From Eudoraea sp. (GTDB lineage: Bacteria > Bacteroidota > Bacteroidia > Flavobacteriales > Flavobacteriaceae): a stretch of 5,309 nt of DNA. The notes beneath the pieces are model-generated. The model did no database searches and was not told the DNA's origin. It saw nothing but the letters and a program-made list of their open reading frames with translations. The position numbers and the translations under genes were made by a program. Position 1 is the first letter of the stretch, and each line of letters begins with the position of its first letter. Below, piece after piece: positions 1-5,309 of the stretch. The DNA lies in the NCBI GenBank assembly GCA_024642325.1, contig JAHEBI010000204.1, positions 1 through 5,309 of the forward strand, given 5' to 3'.

Positions 1-834
1 TACGATAAATCCGGCGCCTTGCGGGATATGTTCCAAAACCACCTTTTGCAGATTGTCTCATTAGTGGTGATGGAACCGCCTATTGATGATAAAGCTGAAG
101 AAATAAGGAATGAGAAAGTAAAAGCCCTGAAGTCTCTGAGAATTATGAGGGAGGAGGAAATACTTTTTAAAAATACAATTCGAGGCCAATATTTGGCTTC
201 GGATATTATGGGTGAACACGTGCCAGGCTATAGGGAGGAAGAAGGAGTTGATCCTGAATCTACTACAGAAACCTATGCGGCAATAAAATTCTATGTCGAT
301 AACTGGCGATGGAAAGACGTGCCTTTTTACGTGCGAACTGCAAAAAGAATGCCCACAAAGGTTACCGAAGTAGTAATACATTTTAAAGCGCCGCATCATC
401 ATATTTTTAGTGAGTCGGGTATTATTGATAAGGACAATAAGTTGATCATTCGAATACAACCGGATGAAGGTATTTTAATAAAATTTGGGGTTAAGGTTCC
501 GGGACAGGGTTTCAAAGTAGAGCGTGCAAATCTGGAATTTTATTATTCTGGTTTGGCAGAGAAAAACATAATGAGCGCTTATGAACGCCTCCTGCTGGAC
601 GCTATGCAGGGAGATCCGACCTTATATGCGCGGGCGGATGAAGTAGAAGCGGCATGGGAGTTTGTGGATCCAATATTAGAATACTGGAAAAATGGGAAAG
701 ATGTAAAAACCTATGGCTATTCCTCAGGAGTGTGGGGTCCCCTAAATGCTGACGAACTATTTGAAGGAAATTATAGCTGGAGAAATCCTGGTGAGCACCT
801 CGCTGATGACCCTGGTTTCTGTGTAATAAAGTAA
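1..834 (+). CDS. zwf: Glucose-6-phosphate 1-dehydrogenase, C-terminal part (5' truncated by window edge)
   Basis: This enzyme oxidises glucose 6-phosphate to 6-phosphogluconolactone with NAD(P)+, the first step of the oxidative pentose phosphate pathway, in the cytoplasm. The frame is open from base 1 and holds 277 codons plus TAA. The family is about 490-510 residues, so roughly the first 230, including the nucleotide-binding fold and the DHYLGK motif, lie left of the window. The visible part opens with YDKSGALRDMFQNHLLQ. Its His (bases 40-42) corresponds to the catalytic general-base histidine of the family. Further family blocks, in window codon numbers, are VPFYVRTAKRMP (107-118), IRIQPDEG (150-157), AYERLLLDAMQGDP (193-206) and EVEAAWEFVDPIL shortly after. 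RTAKR replaces the more usual RTGKR, a mild substitution. A TTG at 19 is an internal Leu codon, not a start. pgl follows 9 bp downstream, indicating an operon. Identification is secure; cofactor preference cannot be read from this half. Confidence 0.97.
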   Translation, partial: YDKSGALRDMFQNHLLQIVSLVVMEPPIDDKAEEIRNEKVKALKSLRIMREEEILFKNTIRGQYLASDIMGEHVPGYREEEGVDPESTTETYAAIKFYVDNWRWKDVPFYVRTAKRMPTKVTEVVIHFKAPHHHIFSESGIIDKDNKLIIRIQPDEGILIKFGVKVPGQGFKVERANLEFYYSGLAEKNIMSAYERLLLDAMQGDPTLYARADEVEAAWEFVDPILEYWKNGKDVKTYGYSSGVWGPLNADELFEGNYSWRNPGEHLADDPGFCVIK

Positions 835-843
835 ACCTAAAGA

Positions 844-1560
844 ATGGAAGTCAATATATCAGGGTCAAAAAGGGAAGCTGCCAGAACATTTTCGGAATAC
901 CTTGTAAATGGAATTTCCAAAAATGACACTACACACATTGCCCTATCAGGAGGGAGCACTCCAAAGGAGGTGTTTAAGGAATTGGCATTGTATTTCAAAG
1001 ATGCGATCGACTGGTCAAAGGTTCAATTTTATTGGGGTGATGAACGCTGCGTTCCGCCCGATGATGGGGAAAGCAATTATAAAATGACCAAGGACTATCT
1101 ATTTGCCAAATTAGATGTTCCCGAGGCTAACATACACCGTATTTATGGAGAGAATGATCCGGAGGAGGAAGCAATAAGGTATGGGCATATTTTAAAAAAA
1201 AGGCTGCCAACACATAAGGGGTTACCACAATTTGATCTTGTTATTCTGGGCCTAGGGGATGACGGGCACACGGCTTCCATTTTTCCATACCAGATCAATT
1301 TATGGAATTCCAAAAAGTACTGTGAGGTTGCAGTACATCCTGAAACAGGTCAGAAACGAGTGACTCTAACCGGGCAAATTATAAATAATGCCAGAGAGGT
1401 TGCGTTTTTAGTAACAGGCACCGGTAAGGAACAAAAAGTATTTGAGATAATAGAAAAGCAGGGAAACTATAAAAGATATCCCGCTTCTTTTGTGTTGCCT
1501 AAATCTGGAAAGTTGATATGGTTTTTGGATGCGGATGCCGCAAATTTAGTAAGAACCTGA
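844..1560 (+). CDS. pgl: 6-phosphogluconolactonase (DevB/SOL type)
   Basis: This enzyme hydrolyses 6-phosphogluconolactone, the product of the preceding zwf gene, to 6-phosphogluconate in the cytoplasm. The 238-residue protein has the normal length for the DevB/SOL-type (NagB-like fold) lactonases, not the beta-propeller YbhE type. Family motifs appear in order: the phosphate-binding loop LSGGSTPK (34-41), FYWGDERCVPPDDGESNY (62-79) and GLGDDGHTASIFP (136-148), whose His142 is the expected catalytic residue. The C-terminus ends with the typical LPKSGKLIWFLDADAA. The ATG at 844 is chosen because it lies 9 bp after the zwf stop and directly precedes the conserved N-terminal helix. There is no Shine-Dalgarno sequence, only an A-rich leader, as is common in Bacteroidota. 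Expression is probably from the zwf promoter upstream of the window. Nothing about the gene is odd. Confidence 0.97.
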   Translation: MEVNISGSKREAARTFSEYLVNGISKNDTTHIALSGGSTPKEVFKELALYFKDAIDWSKVQFYWGDERCVPPDDGESNYKMTKDYLFAKLDVPEANIHRIYGENDPEEEAIRYGHILKKRLPTHKGLPQFDLVILGLGDDGHTASIFPYQINLWNSKKYCEVAVHPETGQKRVTLTGQIINNAREVAFLVTGTGKEQKVFEIIEKQGNYKRYPASFVLPKSGKLIWFLDADAANLVRT

Positions 1561-1606
1561 TTTTAAAATTCAAATGTCACCAGGAATCAGCTTTTTCTTC
1601 AATAAA
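1561..1606. other. Convergent intergenic gap between pgl and the small membrane-protein gene
   Basis: These 46 bp separate two genes that face each other. The stretch is A+T-rich. I see no G+C-rich stem followed by a T run on either strand, so no convincing intrinsic terminator. The perfect palindrome ATTTTAAAAT (1560-1569) has no loop. A weak stem of A/T pairs (1597-1605 with 1611-1619, one mismatch) overlaps the end of the small gene but lacks a downstream U tract. Confidence 0.6.
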
Positions 1607-1972
1607 TTAATTATTAAAGTGTGGGGATTTTTCAGGCTTTACGTCTGATATAAAATATTTGGTATCACCCCACCAAAAGAAGGTAGTATAGCGTTCCTGA
1701 TAAGTTAGTTTTACATAGGTTCCCTGATATTCTTTCAGCTTTTCAATTACGTCTTTCTTTTTGCCCGATACAGAAAACTTAAATATTTGAGCACCAGAAA
1801 TCCCCTGGCTTAATTCACCTTCCCATGTTTTTACAAAAACACCTTTATGACTGATTTTTATTAATTCGCCGGATCGGACTCCTTCGCTATAGGGCACATA
1901 ATGTATAAAAGTGAGGAATAATACAAAAGCCAGTACTATAACACTAACTGCAATGAATAAAGCTTTTTTCAT
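1607..1972 (-). CDS. Small membrane-anchored protein of unknown function, paired with rmuC
   Basis: This 121-residue protein starts with Lys-Lys followed by one hydrophobic segment (about residues 4-24), then a soluble domain of about 95 residues. The charge pattern suggests an N-terminal membrane anchor or uncleaved signal, with the domain outside the cytoplasm. No lipobox cysteine is present. The domain has distinctive blocks: VPYSEGVRSGELIKISHKG (26-44), KTWEGELSQG (48-57) and RYTTFFWWGDTKYF (94-107). I recognise this as a type of small protein seen in flavobacteria. From memory, database copies often carry the label '6-phosphogluconate dehydrogenase', which cannot be right: there is no Rossmann fold, no GxGxxG, and the length is about a quarter of that enzyme. 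The ATG (1970-1972) begins only 5 bp after the rmuC stop, so the gene is very likely co-transcribed with rmuC. I do not know its function. Confidence 0.85.
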   Translation of the reverse strand: MKKALFIAVSVIVLAFVLFLTFIHYVPYSEGVRSGELIKISHKGVFVKTWEGELSQGISGAQIFKFSVSGKKKDVIEKLKEYQGTYVKLTYQERYTTFFWWGDTKYFISDVKPEKSPHFNN

Positions 1973-1977
1973 ATATA

Positions 1978-3315
1978 TTAATTTAGATTTTCTTCAAAAT
2001 CATCCTGCCTGGCGCGTTCAAGATATTTATCCGGAAGGGATTTCTTAGCTTTAGCGCCCATTTTTTTTAATTTTTCGATACTCGTTATTATATTCCCGCG
2101 ACCTTCCACCAATTTGCTCATTGCACCTTTATATTCAACCTTCGCTTCATCCATTTTCTTACCTACCCTGGTTAAGTCCGAAATGAACCCTTCAAATTTA
2201 TCATATAATGCTCCTGCCTGCCTGGCAATCTCGATAGCGTTTTTTTGCTGCTTCTCATTGTTCCACATACTGTCAATAGTACGCAGTGTAGCCAATAATG
2301 TTGAAGGTGTAACAATAACAATATTTTGTTCAAATGCTTTGTTATAGATAGTGGTATCATTGTTTATTGCAATAGCAAAAGCAGGTTCTATAGGAATAAA
2401 CATCAAAACAAAATCAGGGCTTTCCATTTCATAGAGGTCTTCATATTTTTTTGAAGATAGCTGATCCACATGATTTTTGATTGAGTTTATATGTTCCTTT
2501 AAATATTTTTCCCTTAATTCTTCTTCGGAATTTATAAAACGTTCATATGCTGTAAGAGACACCTTGGAATCTACCACCATTTTTTTACCATCCGGAAGAT
2601 TAATTATAACATCTGGCAATACCTTGCTTCCATCTTCCCTGGTAAAACTCTGTTGCACAGAATATTCCCGGTCTTTTTCAAGCCCTGATTTCTCCAGAAC
2701 CCTTTCCAGTACTAATTCTCCCCAATTCCCTTGCATTTTACTATCGCCTTTTAAAGCTCTTGTAAGGTTTTCTGCTTCCTGAGTGATTTTTAGATTTTGA
2801 CTTTGCAGGTTTAATAGTTGTTCCTTGAGGGAGGAGTGAATACTAATATTTTCTTTCTGGCTCAATTCAACTTTATCTTCAAAGGTTTTGATTTTTTCCT
2901 TTAAGGGATTCAGGATATTTTCAATATTTTCTTTATTCTGCTTGGTGAATTTTTCGGACTTAACATCCAATATTCGATTGGCCAAATTTTCAAATTCTTT
3001 GCTAAACTTTTCCTGTAATTTTTCTACTTCTGCTTTTTGCTCTATATTTTTTTGTTGAAGGTTTTCCATTTCGGCTTCATACCGACTTATCTGAATCCCC
3101 AAACCTTCCTTTTGTGATCTCAATTTACCAATCTCTTCCGTACCTAAAGCCAACCTCTTCTCCATTTCTGAAAGGTTATTCCTCAGTTGTTGCTCGCGTT
3201 CGAGAAGGGTACTTTGACTCGATTTTGTTTTAAGATTTTGGATGTAGTTACCTAAAAAATAACCAGCCGCCAAAAAAATCAAGGCAAGGATACTATAAAC
3301 CAAATAGGTTTCCAT
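1978..3315 (-). CDS. rmuC: DNA recombination protein RmuC family
   Basis: This RmuC-family protein of 445 residues has the normal length and architecture. A single N-terminal transmembrane segment (about 4-24) is followed by a long charged coiled coil (about 35-190, rich in Glu, Lys, Gln and Leu heptads) and then the conserved RmuC domain (about 190-420). Diagnostic blocks are MQGNWGELVLERVLEKSGL (194-212), VLPDVIINLPDGKKMVVDSK (232-251), FVLMFIPIEPAF (302-313) and VIVTPSTLLATLRTI (333-347). Asp235 with the Asp249-Ser-Lys251 triplet fits the (D/E)xK pattern of PD-(D/E)xK nucleases, the fold predicted for this family. In E. coli, rmuC affects inversion rates at short inverted repeats; the biochemical role remains poorly defined. 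The ATG (3313-3315) is placed directly before the hydrophobic segment, and no upstream alternative fits better. The small membrane gene follows after 5 bp; the ABC ATPase gene lies 63 bp upstream on the same strand. Confidence 0.95.
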   Translation of the reverse strand: METYLVYSILALIFLAAGYFLGNYIQNLKTKSSQSTLLEREQQLRNNLSEMEKRLALGTEEIGKLRSQKEGLGIQISRYEAEMENLQQKNIEQKAEVEKLQEKFSKEFENLANRILDVKSEKFTKQNKENIENILNPLKEKIKTFEDKVELSQKENISIHSSLKEQLLNLQSQNLKITQEAENLTRALKGDSKMQGNWGELVLERVLEKSGLEKDREYSVQQSFTREDGSKVLPDVIINLPDGKKMVVDSKVSLTAYERFINSEEELREKYLKEHINSIKNHVDQLSSKKYEDLYEMESPDFVLMFIPIEPAFAIAINNDTTIYNKAFEQNIVIVTPSTLLATLRTIDSMWNNEKQQKNAIEIARQAGALYDKFEGFISDLTRVGKKMDEAKVEYKGAMSKLVEGRGNIITSIEKLKKMGAKAKKSLPDKYLERARQDDFEENLN

Positions 3316-3335
3316 AGATTTTTGATTCTAAAAAG

Positions 3336-3343
3336 TAAAGATA
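3336..3343 (-). promoter_or_regulatory. Possible Bacteroidota-type -7 promoter element ahead of rmuC
   Basis: On the - strand this reads TATCTTTA, one base from the Bacteroidota sigma-ABfA -7 consensus TAnnTTTG, and lies about 20 nt before the rmuC ATG. No matching -33 TTTG is visible at the expected distance (about 19-21 nt further upstream), so the call is weak. It would let rmuC and the small gene be transcribed independently of the ABC transporter genes. The rest of the 63-bp gap (3316-3378) shows nothing else. Confidence 0.22.
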
Positions 3344-3378
3344 AAGGATTAGCATGAAATTTTCTGCAGGAGTTGTAC

Positions 3379-4167
3379 TTACTTGTTAATCTTAAACGAA
3401 CCTGTTTCCGGGTTGAAGGTAATAGTGTCTTTTGGAAATAAATCTTCAAAACTTTTGTTCCGGATAAGTTCACAGGGAGCGCCAAAATTATTAGTATCCT
3501 TATTCATAATAAATATTTTATCACAAAGCTGTATGGCAAGGTCTATTTCATGTGTGGTGTAAAGGACAACTTTATTGGTGTCATGAGCTATTCTTTGGAG
3601 TAGTTTTAAAATGTGCACTTTATGAAATAGATCCAAATGTGTCGTAGGTTCATCCAGAAGGATGATTTTTGTATCCTGCGCCAATGCCCTGGCTATCATT
3701 ACCTTTTGTAATTGCCCGTCACTAAGTTCATAACATTTGGCATTCTGTAAACTCTCCAATTCTAACATTTCTACAGCCTTCAGGATTTTTGATTGATCCT
3801 CTGCAGACAAGGCTCCAATCCAGTTGGTATATGGATGTCTTCCTAAACTTATCAATTGTAATGCTGTCAGATTCTTTGAGGCTATTGGCTCTGTCAGCAC
3901 GATGCTCACCAGGGTTGCCATATCATATGACCTTAAAGATTCGATGGTTTCATCATTTATCAGTACCGAACCGGTTAATTTGGGCTGTACTCGGCCCAAA
4001 GTTCTCAGTAGAGTTGACTTGCCGATACCATTTATGCCTACAATGGCGCCAAGCTCCCCTTTGGCAAGGCCAAAAGTAATATTGCTTGCTATGGTGGTTT
4101 GCTTTTTGCCCTTGGTATATCCAATGGCCAGATTTGAAGCTTTTAGGATGATATTTTCTTTTTTCGT
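3379..4167 (-). CDS. FecE-type ABC transporter ATP-binding protein, without a standard start codon
   Basis: This is the ATPase subunit of a metal-chelate/cobalamin-type ABC importer, powering the FecCD-type permease encoded just upstream. Read from an ACG at 4165-4167 the product is 262 residues, the usual family length. In order it shows Walker A GINGIGKST (44-52), a Q-loop region reading VSIVLTEP (87-94, without the usual Gln), the signature LSDGQLQ (148-154, Asp replacing the first Gly of LSGGQ), Walker B plus D-loop IILLDEPTTHLD (168-179) and the H-loop TTHEID (204-209). The frame is closed upstream by TAA at 4183-4185. Between that stop and Walker A there is no ATG, GTG or TTG in frame. 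ACG 4165-4167, followed by KKENIILKA, sits where homologues begin and is one transition from ATG. The first standard start is TTG 3997-3999, after the P-loop, which would give an inactive 206-residue protein. Function is secure; the start is uncertain. It could be a near-cognate start, a sequence error or a recent mutation. Confidence 0.9.
   Translation of the reverse strand, partial: TKKENIILKASNLAIGYTKGKKQTTIASNITFGLAKGELGAIVGINGIGKSTLLRTLGRVQPKLTGSVLINDETIESLRSYDMATLVSIVLTEPIASKNLTALQLISLGRHPYTNWIGALSAEDQSKILKAVEMLELESLQNAKCYELSDGQLQKVMIARALAQDTKIILLDEPTTHLDLFHKVHILKLLQRIAHDTNKVVLYTTHEIDLAIQLCDKIFIMNKDTNNFGAPCELIRNKSFEDLFPKDTITFNPETGSFKINK
4012..4038 (-). other. Walker A (P-loop) coding segment ahead of the first standard start codon
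   Basis: These nine codons encode GINGIGKST, a perfect GxxGxGKST nucleotide-binding loop, in the same uninterrupted frame as the ATPase body at 3379-3999. Its presence proves that the true N-terminus lies right of 4038, and that the TTG at 3997-3999 is an internal Leu codon. The residues just before it, AKGELGAIV, form the expected beta strand. Confidence 0.95.
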
Positions 4168-4195
4168 TGAGATAAGCGTGTTTTATAGCAATGGG

Positions 4196-5227
4196 TTAAA
4201 AAATCATTTTCTTCTTTCTCACCAATAGCCATATGACTACAGGTGCACCTACGACCGAAGTTATTGCATTTAATGGCAGCACATAGGACGATGAGGGTAA
4301 CTGGGCAATCAAATCACAAAGTAAAAGGAGAATAGCCCCATAAACAAGTACTGCAGGCACCAATATTCTATGATCTGTGGTATTGAAAATTTGACGGGTC
4401 AAATGCGGTACAGCCAATCCAATGAAGGCAATGGGACCCGCAAAAGCCGTCACGGCACCGGCCAGTAATCCTGTGGCAAGGATTATAATAAAACGGGTTT
4501 TTTTGAGGTGGACACCCAGACTGCTTGCATAATTCTCTCCTAAAAGAAGGGCGTTGAGCGATTTGATAGAAACAATACTCAAAATTACCCCTGCAAGAAT
4601 AAACCCCGATAAAAGAGCCAGTTGTGCCCATGACAAATTACCTACACTGCCAAAAGCCCAAAAGATATATTGTTGTAATCTTTCGGCATCCGTGAAATAG
4701 GAGAGCACACTTACCAATGCAGCCGTTAAACTACCAAACATTAATCCAATAATGAGCAATGCCATGGTGTCCTTAACTCTGGAAGCCACGGATATTACCG
4801 CTAAAAGGACCAGGAAACTACCTATACTGGAGGCAATGGCCAGTGAAACGTCATTGATGACCTCAAAAATATACCATTGAGAAAATAGTGCAGAACCCAT
4901 AATTAAAAGTGCTGCGCCCAAACTTGCACCTGAGCTTATTCCCAGTACAAAAGGTCCTGCTAATGGATTTCTGAAAAGGGTCTGCATTAACAAACCGCTT
5001 AATGATAAACCACTTCCTACCAGAACAGCAGTAAATGCCTTTGGAATCCTGTAATTCCATATAATATAATGCCAGGATTCGTTTGGAACTGATCCACCAA
5101 AAATACTCTTAATTGTGGCGCTGAATGGAATGCTAACTGATCCAAGACTAAGGTTAAGGATTAAACATAAAACCAAAACCAACAATAGGATTAGAAAAGG
5201 AAGCAGGTATGTATTTGATCTTTGCAC
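4196..5227 (-). CDS. FecCD/BtuC-family ABC transporter permease
   Basis: This is the inner-membrane channel subunit of an importer for iron-siderophore, haem or cobalamin-like substrates. The 343-residue, strongly hydrophobic protein has the family's usual length, compatible with about ten membrane helices. Family landmarks are NYRIPKAFTAVLVGSGLSLS (58-77), LLMQTLFRNPLAGPFVLG (79-96), LLGENYASSLGV (228-239), GPIAFIGLAVPHLTR (264-278, containing the EAA-like loop contacting the ATPase) and LPLNAITSVVGAPVVIWLL (317-335). The start is GTG (5225-5227), which shares one base with the TAG of the preceding gene (TAGTG), a typical translational-coupling arrangement. The hydrophobic first helix begins right after the short polar MQRSNTY. 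The ATPase frame follows within about 28 bp. The substrate cannot be told from the permease alone, so no gene symbol is given. Confidence 0.96.
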   Translation of the reverse strand: MQRSNTYLLPFLILLLVLVLCLILNLSLGSVSIPFSATIKSIFGGSVPNESWHYIIWNYRIPKAFTAVLVGSGLSLSGLLMQTLFRNPLAGPFVLGISSGASLGAALLIMGSALFSQWYIFEVINDVSLAIASSIGSFLVLLAVISVASRVKDTMALLIIGLMFGSLTAALVSVLSYFTDAERLQQYIFWAFGSVGNLSWAQLALLSGFILAGVILSIVSIKSLNALLLGENYASSLGVHLKKTRFIIILATGLLAGAVTAFAGPIAFIGLAVPHLTRQIFNTTDHRILVPAVLVYGAILLLLCDLIAQLPSSSYVLPLNAITSVVGAPVVIWLLVRKKKMIF

Positions 5228-5309
5228 TACTCTATGGGTTTAAAAAAGAAAAGTTGGTGTTCCGGAAGTAATTCGGGATGAAAAATGAATATAAGGTCTT
5301 TTAAAATCA
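5227..5309 (-). CDS. C-terminal tail of a probable periplasmic substrate-binding protein (truncated by window edge)
   Basis: On the - strand an open frame runs from the right edge to a TAG at 5227-5229, encoding 26 visible residues (first complete codon 5305-5307). They end in HPELLPEHQLFFFKPIE. This matches my recollection of how flavobacterial helical-backbone metal receptors (BtuF/FecB-like, Peripla_BP_2 family) finish, with a DLxxxxHPELLP helix. The TAG overlaps the permease's GTG start by one base. The position directly ahead of permease and ATPase is also where the binding protein of such an importer usually sits. It would capture the substrate in the periplasm and hand it to the permease. 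Neither of the other two - strand frames in this stretch gives a recognisable protein. Only the tail is visible, so the identification rests on a short motif plus gene order. Confidence 0.72.
   Translation of the reverse strand, partial: ILKDLIFIFHPELLPEHQLFFFKPIE

Noticed and set aside
61..459. Antisense open frame of 132 codons inside zwf
   Set aside because: It lies wholly opposite the strongly conserved zwf frame, has an odd composition and resembles no family; it is a shadow of the real gene.
1597..1619. Hairpin CTTCAATAA / TTATTAAAG as a terminator
   Set aside because: The stem is almost all A/T with one mismatch, overlaps the stop of the small gene, and has no T run on its downstream side in either direction.
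2114..2782. Open frames on the + strand (2114-2347, 2477-2782) and a shifted - strand frame (2172-2360) inside rmuC
   Set aside because: The rmuC frame is intact with all family motifs through these stretches. The others have no recognisable features and no leader of their own.
3997..3999. TTG as the start of the ABC ATPase (206-residue product)
   Set aside because: It lies inside the conserved helix just after Walker A. The same frame upstream encodes GINGIGKST and the preceding beta strands, so this TTG is an internal Leu codon.
4189..4191. TTG just after the permease stop as the ATPase start
   Set aside because: It is in the ATPase frame but is followed by CTA and TAA, so translation from it would end after two codons unless the TAA at 4183-4185 is a sequence error.
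4196..4215. Programmed frameshift at the T run ending the permease, fusing it to the ATPase
   Set aside because: The run is not in the phase needed for a -1 slippery heptamer, and the ATPase frame is still blocked by TAA at 4183-4185.
3789..4228. Two overlapping + strand frames across the ATPase gene
   Set aside because: They are antisense to conserved ATPase motifs, including Walker A, and encode nothing recognisable.
4368..5060. Shifted - strand frames inside the permease gene (4368-4631, 4863-5060)
   Set aside because: The permease frame is continuous with conserved motifs at these places; these are out-of-frame shadows.

Overview
The window looks like an ordinary chromosomal stretch of a Bacteroidota member, most likely a flavobacterium (Flavobacteriaceae). 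The reasons are the A+T-rich sequence, A-rich leaders without Shine-Dalgarno sequences in front of the genes, and the family-level character of the proteins (flavobacterial-style FecE-like ATPase with LSDGQ, RmuC next to a small YSEGVRSGELIK protein). This assignment is inference from sequence style; no database search was possible.

Layout. On the + strand, positions 1-1560 carry the 3' part of zwf (glucose-6-phosphate dehydrogenase, cut by the window's left edge) and, 9 bp later, complete pgl (6-phosphogluconolactonase). Together they form the oxidative entry to the pentose phosphate pathway. A 46-bp convergent gap follows. Everything else is on the - strand. Read in the direction of transcription from the right edge, it holds the last 26 codons of a probable periplasmic metal/siderophore-type substrate-binding protein, a FecCD-type permease (GTG start overlapping the previous stop by one base), a FecE-type ATPase, a 63-bp gap, rmuC, and a small membrane-anchored protein 5 bp behind rmuC.

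How the genes work together. The three - strand genes at the right are the binding protein, membrane channel and motor of one ABC importer of the iron-siderophore/haem/cobalamin superfamily. The substrate cannot be read from the sequence. rmuC and the small gene appear co-transcribed, but no joint function is known to me. zwf and pgl catalyse consecutive reactions and are almost certainly one operon.

The most notable point is that the ATPase gene has no ATG, GTG or TTG in frame ahead of its Walker A motif. An ACG codon stands exactly where the start would be expected. Start-codon-based gene calling would therefore place the start at a TTG (3999) and remove the P-loop. I found no mobile elements, RNA genes, CRISPR arrays or evidence of a new multi-gene system.
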